Origin: JAIPEK01 sp041685935
GTDB taxonomy: Bacteria; Desulfobacterota; Desulfobacteria; Desulfobacterales; Desulfobacteraceae
Assembly: GCA_041685935.1 (NCBI GenBank)
Contig: JAWLES010000047.1
Location: forward strand, 1 to 14,541
DNA length: 14,541 nt
Reading direction: 5' to 3'
Of this stretch, positions 1-6,916 are shown in pieces. Made by a program: the position numbers and the translations under genes. Each line of letters opens with the position of its first letter. Positions within the stretch are counted from its first letter, which is position 1. The notes beneath the pieces are model-generated. The model worked only from the letters and a program-made list of their open reading frames with translations. It had not been told where the DNA came from and ran no database searches.

Positions 1-342
1 GACAACAACTACCCTGCGGAGCTTTCAGGCGGGATGAGAAAAAGGGTTGCCTTGGCAAGGGCGCTTGTGACAGATCCGGAGGTGGTTCTTTTTGATGAAC
101 CCACAACCGGGCTTGATCCGATACGGAAAAACAGTATACACAAAATGATAAAAGGGTATAAAGAAAAATTCGGGTTTACTGCGGTGATTGTCAGCCACGA
201 CATTCCGGATATTTTTGAAATAACCCAGAGAATCGCAATGCTGGATGACGGAAAGATTATCTATGAAGGTGATTGTAAAGGAATTATGAACTCTGAAAAT
301 CCAGTGATACAATCGTTTATCCAGGGCAGGGGGACGGAATGA
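1..342 (+). CDS. mlaF: MlaF-type phospholipid transport ATPase, 3' part
   Basis: C-terminal 113 residues of an ABC transporter ATPase; the reading frame is open at the left window edge, so the start and Walker A lie outside. Visible are the ABC signature LSGGM (residues 8-12), Walker B with the catalytic acid pair (VVLFDEP, Asp32-Glu33), the D-loop (TTGLDP) and the switch histidine (IVSHD). In the Mla system this ATPase works with the MlaE permease on the inner membrane to move phospholipids between the two membranes. The assignment to MlaF rather than another ABC ATPase rests on the signature spelling (LSGGMRKRVALARAL) and on mlaD, mlaC and mlaA following immediately. An internal ATG at 34 lies inside the signature motif and is not the start. 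The stop is TGA at 340-342, 40 bases before mlaD. MlaE is not visible and would have to lie upstream. Confidence 0.93.
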   Translation, partial: DNNYPAELSGGMRKRVALARALVTDPEVVLFDEPTTGLDPIRKNSIHKMIKGYKEKFGFTAVIVSHDIPDIFEITQRIAMLDDGKIIYEGDCKGIMNSENPVIQSFIQGRGTE

Positions 343-382
343 TCCGACTCGGGTGTCGATCAAGCATAAAAGGGACTGTAAA

Positions 383-835
383 ATGAGAAAGAAAAATCTG
401 GAATTCTATGTCGGCCTTTTTGTTATGGTGGGTATCTGCTGTGTAGCCTATCTGGTGTTCGCACTCGGAGAGGTCGGGCTTTTTAAAGATGAAAGGTATC
501 CTGTATATGCATATTTTACATCTGTTTCCGGCTTGAACAACGGTGCAAGCGTGGAAATGGCCGGGGTTCGGATAGGCAAGGTTAAATCGGTAACCCTGGA
601 TACTGAAAGAATGATTGCAAAAGTAAAGCTTTTGATCGACAGCAGGATTGAGCTTTCCGAGGATGTATACGCTTCCGTGAAAACATCCGGCATTATCGGA
701 GACAAGTATATAGATCTTTCGCCCGGAGGGTCGGAAAATCTGTTAAACCACGGCGACAATATTTCTAATACCGAGTCCGCCATTGATCTAGAATCTTTGG
801 TGAGAAAATACATTTTTAACGCCAAAAAAGAATGA
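383..835 (+). CDS. mlaD: MlaD, MCE-domain phospholipid-binding protein
   Basis: 150-residue inner-membrane-anchored MCE protein. It has a short basic N-terminus (MRKKN), one membrane helix at about residues 7-30, and a single MCE domain at about 39-118 with the typical GLNNGASVEMAGVRIGKV stretch followed by SGIIGDKYIDLSPG. MlaD-family proteins form a hexameric ring under MlaFE and pass lipid to MlaC. I chose ATG 383 because AAGGG sits 8 bases upstream. An in-frame GTG at 353 would add ten charged residues ahead of the helix and has no comparable ribosome binding site. The stop TGA at 833-835 overlaps the ATG of the next gene (ATGA), so translation is probably coupled. The length is at the short, single-domain end of the family, as usual for MlaD. 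Confidence 0.93.
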   Translation: MRKKNLEFYVGLFVMVGICCVAYLVFALGEVGLFKDERYPVYAYFTSVSGLNNGASVEMAGVRIGKVKSVTLDTERMIAKVKLLIDSRIELSEDVYASVKTSGIIGDKYIDLSPGGSENLLNHGDNISNTESAIDLESLVRKYIFNAKKE

Positions 836-1440
836 TTATCATGAAAAAAGCAATCCTTTTGACCGCAGTCGTTTCCGTTCTGGTTATCACGCAGACTTTT
901 ACCTGCTTTGGCGGAAAAACGCCGGAGCAGGCGCTTATGCCTAAAATCAACAAAGTGATTGATATGCTCAGGGAGGCAGGCCCGATTGAGAAGGGTGAAC
1001 TGAAACACAAAGATATTTACCCGGTTGTTGAGTCTGCTTTCGATTTCAGGATTCTGTCGATGCTTTCGCTGGGAACTAACTGGAAAAGATTTTCAGGTAA
1101 CCAGAAGAACGAGTTCACCGACCTGTTTTCCCGGCTTGTGACAAAAATATATCTTGAAAAGGTTGAAGGGCAGGATTTGCAGGATATAAAAGTGGAGTAC
1201 GATAAAACCGAGGATGTTGAATCCGGCGCCAACCGGGCGGAAGTCCATACATTTGTTTATCATGACAGTACCGAGACCCCGGTTGTTTATCGAATGATCC
1301 TGAAATCCGGTGAATGGAAAGTGTATGATGTGGTTATCGAAGGGGTCAGTATGGTAGGAAACTACAGGGAGCAATACCGCAAAAAGATGTTTGAGTCCCC
1401 GGAAAGCTTGATAAACGACCTCAGGGAGAAAATCGAGTGA
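832..1440 (+). CDS. mlaC: MlaC, periplasmic phospholipid shuttle (Ttg2D family)
   Basis: 202-residue protein with an N-terminal signal peptide (KK followed by a hydrophobic stretch to about residue 25) and an MlaC/Ttg2D domain filling the rest. Recognisable pieces are the FDFRILSMLSLG region near residues 64-75, the RFSGNQKNEFTDLFSRLV block, and the later YRMILKSGEWKVYDVVIEGVS segment, which is highly typical of the family. The protein carries phospholipid through the periplasm between the MlaA outer-membrane complex and MlaFED. The start at 832 overlaps the mlaD stop (ATGA); an alternative ATG at 841 gives MKKAILL and cannot be excluded, since neither has a strong Shine-Dalgarno. The stop TGA (1438-1440) overlaps the GTG start of mlaA. 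The gene order D-C-A supports the call. Confidence 0.92.
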   Translation: MIIMKKAILLTAVVSVLVITQTFTCFGGKTPEQALMPKINKVIDMLREAGPIEKGELKHKDIYPVVESAFDFRILSMLSLGTNWKRFSGNQKNEFTDLFSRLVTKIYLEKVEGQDLQDIKVEYDKTEDVESGANRAEVHTFVYHDSTETPVVYRMILKSGEWKVYDVVIEGVSMVGNYREQYRKKMFESPESLINDLREKIE

Positions 1441-2180
1441 TAAAGAGTTTCAGGATCGGATTGTACTGCATTATCGTTGCCGTTTCTCTCGGCTGTTTCC
1501 CTGCTTTTGCCCAGGATGGACAAGATGCGGATCTTTCCGGGCTCATGGAGGAGTACGAAACCGACTCAGCCCATTCCAAAGTACCTGACCCACTTTACCG
1601 GTACAATAAAGTTATGTATCATTTTAATGACCGGTTTTATTACTGGGGTTTGAAACCGGTGGCTTCAGGGTATAAAAGAGCTTTGCCCGGGGATGTCAGA
1701 AAATGTGTCAGAAATTTTTTCACCAATGCATTGTTCCCGGTCCGGTTCGTCAACTGCCTTCTCCAGGGGAAAATAAAGTCGGCAGGTGAAGAGTTCGGTA
1801 TATTCACCGTGAATACCACGGTCGGGTGTTTCGGGCTCGGCCGCCCCGCCCAGGATGAATTTGCCTGGGAGATATCTAAGGAGGATTTCGGGCAGACCCT
1901 CGGCTCCTATTCCATCAAGCAGGGATTTTACATTATCTGGCCGGTCCTGGGGCCATCCACGCTGAGGGATACAGTCGGACGAGCAGGGGACTATTTCCTG
2001 ACACCGGTTAACTATCTTAAACCTGCCCGGGCGGTTTACGGTTTGAAGGCTTTGGACACTGTTAATTCCACCTCGTTCAGATTGGGCGATTACGAGGCCG
2101 TAAGGCAGGGGGCGGTTGATCCTTATGCCGCCCTGAAGAGTGCGTACATTCAGCACAGGGCGAAGCGTGTAAATGAATGA
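1437..2180 (+). CDS. mlaA: MlaA (VacJ), outer-membrane phospholipid-removal protein
   Basis: 247-residue MlaA/VacJ family protein starting with GTG inside a GTGA overlap with mlaC. It has an N-terminal export signal. A Cys at residue 20 is preceded by VSLG, which is only a weak lipobox; an AFA-Q site at 28-29 would fit signal peptidase I instead, so lipidation is uncertain. The MlaA domain follows: DPLYRYNKVMYHFNDRFYYW, then LKPVASGY and the VRNFFTN motif, later FGIFTVNTTVG, DFGQTLGSY and WPVLGPSTLRDTVG, all family hallmarks. In the outer membrane MlaA extracts mislocalised outer-leaflet phospholipid and hands it to MlaC. It is the last gene of this + strand operon. The stop is 13 bases from the stop of the convergent hydrolase gene, with no recognisable terminator between them. 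Confidence 0.93.
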   Translation: MIKSFRIGLYCIIVAVSLGCFPAFAQDGQDADLSGLMEEYETDSAHSKVPDPLYRYNKVMYHFNDRFYYWGLKPVASGYKRALPGDVRKCVRNFFTNALFPVRFVNCLLQGKIKSAGEEFGIFTVNTTVGCFGLGRPAQDEFAWEISKEDFGQTLGSYSIKQGFYIIWPVLGPSTLRDTVGRAGDYFLTPVNYLKPARAVYGLKALDTVNSTSFRLGDYEAVRQGAVDPYAALKSAYIQHRAKRVNE

Positions 2181-2193
2181 AGTGTAGCACAAA

Positions 2194-3003
2194 TCAGGAA
2201 AAGTACAGATCTTCTCTCCGATTGGGCAGAAAGTATTTCATTCTGTGATTTCTTACACTTTCAAGGCATGCTGTTTCCAGCTTCGCCACAAGCAGATTTT
2301 CCCTGTTGCTGATGGATTTGGACAGGATTTTCCCGTCCGGTCCGATGATAACCGAAACCCCTGGGAAGTTAAGACCCCTGCCGTTATTTCCCACCTGATT
2401 GACTGCGGCAATGAACACGGAGTTGTCAAAAGCCCGCGCTGTGAGATGCCGCATCCAGGAATCCAGTTTTTCCTGGCCTGAGCCCCTTGGTGAAGCATGG
2501 GGTATCATGATAATATCAGCCCCTTCCAGGGCCATTCGGGTGGACAGCTCTGGAAAGTGGGCGTCATAACAAAGCTGGATTCCGAATTTCAGCGTCTTTG
2601 TTTGAAAGATACCGATCTTCTCTCCGGTTGAAAGGGTTTCACGTTCAGGCGGGGCGGCGTGAATCTTTTTATATACTTGGATTCCTGCATCCGGAAATAC
2701 AACCATATGGGATGCATATATCTTATGATTGTGTTCCAGATGGGCAAGACCGGCTGCTATAGTAATTTCGTTTGTTTTTGCCGTTTCTGAAAGCGCTGAG
2801 CAAATTTTTTCAGACAAGGGCACGGCAACTTCCAAAAGAGCCTTTCCCGAGCAATATCCGGTAAGGTTCATTTCCGGGAATACAATAATGGAAGCACCGG
2901 CTTCTGATGCTTTTTCAGCAAGATTGATGCAGGCTTGCAGGTTGTATTCAGATTCGCCCGGAATGGAGTTCTGGGCTGCAAGTGCGATTGTGGTGTCTTT
3001 CAT
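2194..3003 (-). CDS. Carbon-nitrogen hydrolase (nitrilase superfamily)
   Basis: 269-residue soluble hydrolase covering one complete nitrilase-superfamily domain. The catalytic triad is visible: Glu44 in FPEMNLTGY, Lys113 in YKKIH and nucleophile Cys145 in CYDAHFPE. Other family blocks are the GADIIMIPHASP segment and the AVNQVG...FPGVSVIIGPDG region. These enzymes hydrolyse amide, carbamoyl or nitrile C-N bonds; the substrate cannot be read from the sequence. The length is normal for the amidase-like branches. The ATG at 3003-3001 overlaps the TGA of the upstream siroheme-decarboxylase-family gene (ATGA), so the two are co-transcribed and probably translationally coupled. A role in tetrapyrrole or sulfur metabolism is only a guess from context. 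Confidence 0.88.
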   Translation of the reverse strand: MKDTTIALAAQNSIPGESEYNLQACINLAEKASEAGASIIVFPEMNLTGYCSGKALLEVAVPLSEKICSALSETAKTNEITIAAGLAHLEHNHKIYASHMVVFPDAGIQVYKKIHAAPPERETLSTGEKIGIFQTKTLKFGIQLCYDAHFPELSTRMALEGADIIMIPHASPRGSGQEKLDSWMRHLTARAFDNSVFIAAVNQVGNNGRGLNFPGVSVIIGPDGKILSKSISNRENLLVAKLETACLESVRNHRMKYFLPNRREDLYFS

Positions 3004-3455
3004 ACCTTGAAATTGGCACTGATCTTAAAAAGGTCGGTGGCAGGAAGATTCAGAATGTCATCAATTCCGGTTCGTTCGGATATCTCCCTGATATTGTTTT
3101 CGATTATTTCCACTGATTCTTCGATAAAGGTAAACCATACATTATAATCGTGTTCCCGCAGATAGTTGTGGGTAACTCCTTTGTATGAGTTCACCACATC
3201 CGTAAATGAGTCAATCATGTTCAGGGGAACCCTGGCTGCGCACAAGGTGCTGTAATAGCCGACTTTGCCGGGGGTGAAATTTCCGCCGATTCTTCGAATG
3301 ATGTTGTTGTCTTTCATTCGCCTGACTTTGTCTATCACTGTTTTTTCAGGCAGGTTCAGTTCTTCCGCGATTTTGAAAAACGGGCGGGAGTGGATGGGGA
3401 AATCTTTCTGTATTCTGTTTACGATTTTTCTGTCCAGATCATCCATGAAATCCAT
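3000..3455 (-). CDS. Siroheme decarboxylase subunit (AhbA/AhbB family, Lrp/AsnC-like fold)
   Basis: 151-residue protein built like an Lrp/AsnC regulator but with the marks of the AhbA/AhbB/NirDLGH tetrapyrrole decarboxylase family. An N-terminal winged helix (MDDLDRKIVNRIQ to about residue 60, with NNIIRRIGGNF) is followed by an AsnC-like ligand domain containing THNYLREHDYNVWFT (His96, Arg100, His102) and a C-terminal NLPATDLFKI segment. In sulfate reducers AhbA and AhbB together convert siroheme to 12,18-didecarboxysiroheme for heme synthesis by the alternative route. I cannot decide between A and B, and the partner subunit is not in the window. GGGG lies about 9 bases before ATG 3455. The strong dsrC terminator lies about 30 bases upstream, so expression needs read-through or a promoter in this short gap. 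Confidence 0.82.
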   Translation of the reverse strand: MDFMDDLDRKIVNRIQKDFPIHSRPFFKIAEELNLPEKTVIDKVRRMKDNNIIRRIGGNFTPGKVGYYSTLCAARVPLNMIDSFTDVVNSYKGVTHNYLREHDYNVWFTFIEESVEIIENNIREISERTGIDDILNLPATDLFKISANFKV

Positions 3456-3483
3456 ATATCATTACCCCTGGTTTGTTAATAAA

Positions 3484-3523
3484 AAAGGCCCTGCAATAAA
3501 ACCGGGTTTATTGCAGGGCCTTT
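3484..3523 (-). terminator. Intrinsic terminator of dsrC
   Basis: A perfect 17-bp inverted repeat (3484-3500 with 3507-3523) encloses a 6-base loop (3501-3506). The stem holds the GC-rich core GGCCCTGCA. On the minus strand it is followed by a U-run (TTTTTT then ATTAA), which is the classic intrinsic terminator layout. It lies 35 bases after the dsrC stop. The + strand side has only a short T-run after the stem, so termination is chiefly in the dsrC direction. Confidence 0.93.
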
Positions 3524-3558
3524 ACGATACAACATTTCAAATCGAGATATTCAGAAGC

Positions 3559-3876
3559 TTATACACATCCTGTAGGCTTGGGAAGGCCGGCCATTTTACA
3601 GGCTCCTTTTCCGGGTCCGGACGGGAAAAGCTCATATATATGTTTCAGCTTGAACTTGGTGAGTTTTGAAAGCACACGAACCATAGGAGCAATTCCGTTT
3701 TTCTCGTAGTAGTCCTGGAGAATCTTGATTACTTTTTCATGCTCTTCCGTAATTTCATCAATACCTTCCTGGGTCTTTACATACTCAACCCATTCTTCAC
3801 ACCAGCTGTTGTAGTCGAGGAGAAATCCGTCTTCATCTATCTCGAATGTTTTACCATTCATTTCTACTGTTGCCAT
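3559..3876 (-). CDS. dsrC: DsrC, sulfur-carrier protein of dissimilatory sulfite reduction
   Basis: 105-residue DsrC. The C-terminal arm has both redox cysteines in the conserved spacing: Cys93 (GKGACKMAG) and penultimate Cys104 (PTGCV), ten residues apart. The body carries the family blocks EDGFLLDYNSWCEEWVEYV, QDYYEKNGIAPMVRVLSK and YELFPSGPGKG. Having both cysteines separates DsrC from TusE and RspA homologues that lack one of them. DsrC is the substrate partner of DsrAB: sulfite is reduced to a trisulfide bridging its two cysteines, which is then released as sulfide by membrane DsrMKJOP or another disulfide reductase. AGGAGG stands 7 bases before ATG 3876. The gene is flanked by a promoter-like site and a strong terminator, so it looks monocistronic, as is common for this abundant protein. 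It follows the hdrA-flx operon on the same strand by 145 bases. Confidence 0.97.
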   Translation of the reverse strand: MATVEMNGKTFEIDEDGFLLDYNSWCEEWVEYVKTQEGIDEITEEHEKVIKILQDYYEKNGIAPMVRVLSKLTKFKLKHIYELFPSGPGKGACKMAGLPKPTGCV

Positions 3877-3918
3877 TAAAGTACCTCCTGTTTAAATAAA
3901 AATTGTCCGTCTATCATT

Positions 3919-3935
3919 TAAGACATAACGTCTTA
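3919..3935. promoter_or_regulatory. Inverted repeat in the dsrC leader
   Basis: TAAGAC and GTCTTA form a perfect 6-base inverted repeat around five bases (3919-3924 and 3930-3935). It falls about 20-36 bases downstream of the putative dsrC -10 box, so it would be in the untranslated leader or act as an operator just past the transcription start. It is too short to assign to a known regulator. Confidence 0.35.
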
Positions 3936-3954
3936 GCTTATAAGATATTTTGAT

Positions 3955-3983
3955 ACCTTATAGTACCAATTTTGTCTTGTCAA
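3955..3983 (-). promoter_or_regulatory. dsrC: Sigma70-like promoter of dsrC
   Basis: On the minus strand a perfect -35 hexamer TTGACA (3983-3978) is followed after 17 bases by TAAGGT (3960-3955). The latter is a weak -10; TATAAG two bases earlier, at 15-base spacing, is an alternative. It lies in the AT-rich gap between flxA and dsrC and would give a leader of about 70 bases. Confidence 0.6.
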
Positions 3984-4021
3984 TACATAGATGCATATCA
4001 GGTAAAATTTTTCCATATATC

Positions 4022-4867
4022 CTAATATTCTTTGGGAGTGCGATTTAACCGGTCCAGTGTGAATACAGGGCCGTCCTTGCATACAAGTTCTTTTCCGATG
4101 TTGCACCTTCCGCACATTCCGATTCCGCATTTCATACGGTTCTCAAGGGACATGATAATCTGGTTTTCCTTGTAGCCGAGTTTTTCAAGTACGGGCTGGG
4201 TAAACTTGATCATGATCGGGGGACCGCAGACAATGGCATAGGTGTCCTCTGTGGCCTTGGGAGCGACCTCTTCTGAAATCTGGGGAACAAATCCGGTATG
4301 GTATTTCCAGTCCGGATCATCGGTTGAGTCCACCGTGATATGCATGTTGATGTCGTCCCGTTTTTCCCATTGCACAAGCTCGTCCCTGTATAAAAGCATA
4401 CCCGGGGAGCGTGCACCGTATACCACATGAATGTCCTTGAATCCGGACCGGTTTTCAGGATCAAGCATGTAGATTATTGAGGAGCGGAGGGTTGTGAATG
4501 CAAAGCCTCCGCCGACAATCAAAATGTTTTTGTTTTCAAGTGATTCCCAGGGATACCAGTTGCCGAGGGGCCCTCTGATGCCCATGATATCGCCGACTTT
4601 CATGTTGTGCAGAAAGGTGGTGACGACCCCGGTTTTGAATACGGTGAATTTGACAAAACCCTTTTCAGTGGGGGAGGATGCGATTCCGATCGGGATTTCA
4701 CCCTGACCCGGGATCGACAATTCCGCAAACTGTCCTGCCTTGTATGAAAATTTCTTTTCATCCTCTTTATTCAAAAAAACGAAGGTAAACGTTTTAAGGG
4801 ATTTGTCCTCCGTTGCAATTTCAATATCCTCAATTCGAACCGGATAGGGTAAATAGGGGTTTTCCAT
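4022..4867 (-). CDS. flxA: FlxA-like FAD/NAD(P)-binding oxidoreductase subunit with [2Fe-2S] site
   Basis: 281-residue protein of the ferredoxin-NADP reductase superfamily, close to hydrogenase/sulfide reductase gamma and PyrK-type subunits. It has an N-terminal FAD-binding barrel (residues 1-105; AGQFAEL, IPIGIASSP, and GPLG at 99-102), an NAD(P)-binding domain (ILIVGGGFAF at about 115-124; CGPP at 214-217), and a C-terminal [2Fe-2S] site with Cys247, Cys252, Cys255 and Cys263 (CGIGMCGRC...C). In Flx-Hdr complexes this subunit is taken to oxidise NAD(P)H and feed the iron-sulfur chain. I chose ATG 4867 (MENPYLPYP), which has AAAGGAGG just upstream; an in-frame ATG at 4903 would overlap flxB and add a lysine-rich tail lacking family likeness. 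It is the last gene of the operon, 19 bases after flxB. No clear terminator follows. Confidence 0.87.
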   Translation of the reverse strand: MENPYLPYPVRIEDIEIATEDKSLKTFTFVFLNKEDEKKFSYKAGQFAELSIPGQGEIPIGIASSPTEKGFVKFTVFKTGVVTTFLHNMKVGDIMGIRGPLGNWYPWESLENKNILIVGGGFAFTTLRSSIIYMLDPENRSGFKDIHVVYGARSPGMLLYRDELVQWEKRDDINMHITVDSTDDPDWKYHTGFVPQISEEVAPKATEDTYAIVCGPPIMIKFTQPVLEKLGYKENQIIMSLENRMKCGIGMCGRCNIGKELVCKDGPVFTLDRLNRTPKEY

Positions 4868-4886
4868 GACGCCTCCTTTGTCCGAT

Positions 4887-5939
4887 TTATGCTTTTTCTT
4901 CATAAGCGTTCAGTTTGTTGCACACTTCCCTGATGTCGATATTTACCGGGCATTGTTTGACACATCTGCCGCAGCCAACGCACATAATCCCCTGATCGTA
5001 CTTGTCGAGAAAATATTTGAGTTTGTGCATAAACCGCTGCCTTACCCTGGAAGTCTTCTCACCCCTTGGATTGTGTCCGGATGCATGCAGGGTGAAAAGG
5101 GGCGACATGCAGGTATCCCAGTTTCTCATCCGTGTGCAGGAATTCCCCTTGGATTCATCCTGGATGTCAAAACACCAGCAGGTGGGACAGACAAACGTGC
5201 AGGTGCCGCAATTGATACAGGAAAAAGCAATATCGTCCCAGAGCGGGGCATTGTAAAGCTCCACAATACTTTTTTCCGCAATATTCTCATATTGAATTTC
5301 AGATGTGACGGCATTTTCCGCCTTTTCTTTCAGTGCGTTGATTTCGTCGGTTGCTGCCTTTTCATCAGCAGCCTCTTCAAACCCGCACGTTTCGGCGAAG
5401 GATTGTCCCTTGTCGGTGATGATTTTTGCATAATACTGATCCCCTGTATCCACAAGGAGTATATCAAGTGCGGACTCATCAAAAGGGCCGGTACCGGTTG
5501 ATGTGGAAAAATCACACGATCCGGGCGAGTTTACGGCAATTCCCACGAGCGTGGTTGCTTCAAGTGCATCACAGAAATACGGGTCGCGATAGTCCCCGTT
5601 GTCAAAATTCAGATGCAGAATCTCTAACGCCTTGGCATCAAAGGGTTTGATGCCGACCACAGCTTGCGGCGAATAATCCGCTTGAGCACGTTTCATTATG
5701 TGGTGATCCGGTTCGGACTCATCAAAGGTTGTATACAGCATTTTCTCCGTCTGGGGAAAGAGTACCGATTTTGCTGATAAAACGGAATCATTGTAAGTCA
5801 TATCAGGATATTCATCCGTATCAAGGTGTCTTATGGTATGACCCTCTTTGCCTTTTGCCGGGCCGAAGAGCCGGTATTCCTTTCTCGCCCTGTCAATACC
5901 CTGTTTGAATCCGTTCTTGTCTATTTTTACCAAATTCAT
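4887..5939 (-). CDS. flxB: FlxB-like 4Fe-4S ferredoxin-domain subunit (AsrA-like)
   Basis: 350-residue soluble iron-sulfur subunit resembling sulfite reductase subunit A (AsrA) and hydrogenase beta subunits. The N-terminal 230 residues form the cofactor-poor AsrA-like domain, with GIKPFDAKAL near 96-105. The C-terminal part has two [4Fe-4S] motifs: Cys241-x2-Cys244-x2-Cys247-x3-Cys251, and Cys320-x2-Cys323-x2-Cys326-x3-Cys330 (CVGCGRCVKQCP). The first motif carries two extra cysteines (Cys254 and Cys256). Its place between flxC and flxA supports a role passing electrons between FlxA and the other ferredoxin subunits. AAGGG lies 8 bases before ATG 5939, and the gene is 19 bases behind flxC. 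The B/C lettering follows gene order by analogy with Desulfovibrio hdrCBA-flxDCBA. Confidence 0.84.
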   Translation of the reverse strand: MNLVKIDKNGFKQGIDRARKEYRLFGPAKGKEGHTIRHLDTDEYPDMTYNDSVLSAKSVLFPQTEKMLYTTFDESEPDHHIMKRAQADYSPQAVVGIKPFDAKALEILHLNFDNGDYRDPYFCDALEATTLVGIAVNSPGSCDFSTSTGTGPFDESALDILLVDTGDQYYAKIITDKGQSFAETCGFEEAADEKAATDEINALKEKAENAVTSEIQYENIAEKSIVELYNAPLWDDIAFSCINCGTCTFVCPTCWCFDIQDESKGNSCTRMRNWDTCMSPLFTLHASGHNPRGEKTSRVRQRFMHKLKYFLDKYDQGIMCVGCGRCVKQCPVNIDIREVCNKLNAYEEKA

Positions 5940-5958
5940 TGTATATACCCTTTTTCAT

Positions 5959-6906
5959 TTACTTTATAAAATCATCAGGATCTTCCGGACTATATGTATC
6001 CAGCGGGGGGCGCTTGCTCAGGTCTAATCCGGTTTCCCAGTCAAAAAGCTCTGAAGAATCCTTGACAAGTTTTTTGGTAAATTCCCTTACTTTGATTCCC
6101 ATGGGGCAGGCTTCCTCACAGGCTCCGCAATCCGTGCATCTGCCTGCGCAGTGAAATGCCCTCAAAAAGTGAAAAGTCTGTATATCCGTTTCGTTCTGTC
6201 CTTTTCCCACCCACTGGGGGCCTGACTCGTCAACAAAACAGGTTGGACAGTAGCAAAGAGGGCAAGCATTTCTGCATCCGTAGCACCGGATGCAGGTACG
6301 GGTAAGTTCGGTGAAATAGCTATACCTTTCATCAGGGTTCATGTTCTCTATTTTTTCCACTGAGGCAAACCTGTTTTCCATCTTTTTTTCTTCAACAAAC
6401 TCGCCTGCAAGTTCGTCCCAGATCACCGGGTTCGGTTTGATGCATGTCAGGCAGCAGTCTCTAAGGTAATCCTTTTTTTGTATAACCTTCTCTTTTTCAA
6501 GGGATTTCACCGTAATCTCATCACCGTTTTCCGCAAATTCGGTAAGGTCGGTCTCGAACTCGGAGGTGATTTTTCTTTTGTCAACCATGCCGCTGCAGGG
6601 AACACCGATTATATACACCTGATCTCTTTTGATTTTGTTCTCCACGATATGGTTGACAATATTCCTGGAATCGCAGCCTTTCGCAACCACCGCTATTTTC
6701 TCAGTGGTATCCGTGAGGTAGTTGGCAAGGTTCATGACACATGTACTGTTGAAGACAAGCTCTTCAGCCTGTTCCTGTGTCCGTGCGGCAAACGGGTTGG
6801 CTGCCATCGGTAAGGAACCCTGTTTGTAGCCGATGACCTTATCCACTTTTCCGTCTTTGAGCAGATTTCCGGCTATGCTCCTGATCTTTTCCGTATACTT
6901 ATCCAT
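5959..6906 (-). CDS. flxC: FlxC-like iron-sulfur subunit (FrhB-like plus 4Fe-4S domains)
   Basis: 315-residue subunit. The N-terminal part (about 1-160) resembles the C-terminal domain of coenzyme F420 hydrogenase/dehydrogenase beta subunits, with VAVVAKGCDSRN-type sequence at about 73-82, GVPCSG (Cys104) and a CCLTC cluster at 151-155. Two ferredoxin motifs follow: Cys205, 208, 211, 215 with extra Cys218, 220 and 223, then Cys257, 260, 263, 267 (CTDCGACEEACP) plus Cys253. It is likely an electron-relay subunit between FlxB/FlxA and FlxD/HdrA. I chose ATG 6906, 10 bases after the full-length flxD stop, with AAGGG 7 bases upstream that overlaps the flxD stop codon. TTG 6954 or ATG 6945 would overlap the recoded flxD and have poor ribosome binding sites. 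The true start only becomes obvious once flxD is read through its UGA. Confidence 0.82.
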   Translation of the reverse strand: MDKYTEKIRSIAGNLLKDGKVDKVIGYKQGSLPMAANPFAARTQEQAEELVFNSTCVMNLANYLTDTTEKIAVVAKGCDSRNIVNHIVENKIKRDQVYIIGVPCSGMVDKRKITSEFETDLTEFAENGDEITVKSLEKEKVIQKKDYLRDCCLTCIKPNPVIWDELAGEFVEEKKMENRFASVEKIENMNPDERYSYFTELTRTCIRCYGCRNACPLCYCPTCFVDESGPQWVGKGQNETDIQTFHFLRAFHCAGRCTDCGACEEACPMGIKVREFTKKLVKDSSELFDWETGLDLSKRPPLDTYSPEDPDDFIK

Positions 6907-6916
6907 AAGCTGACCC

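Noticed and set aside
353..382. mlaD starting at GTG 353
   Set aside because: It adds a charged segment before the membrane helix, and the ribosome binding site AAGGG is correctly spaced for ATG 383 instead.
3000..3455. AsnC/Lrp transcription regulator
   Set aside because: The fold is shared, but HNYLREHDYNVWF and the NLPATDLFKI end are marks of siroheme decarboxylase subunits, and the sulfate-reduction context agrees.
3559..3876. TusE (tRNA 2-thiouridine sulfur relay)
   Set aside because: Both C-terminal cysteines are present with ten residues between them, and the sequence is very close to what is expected for sulfate-reducer DsrC.
4866..5501. A 211-residue + strand reading frame opposite flxB
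   Set aside because: It is antisense to the cysteine-rich part of flxB and shows no domain or ribosome binding site.
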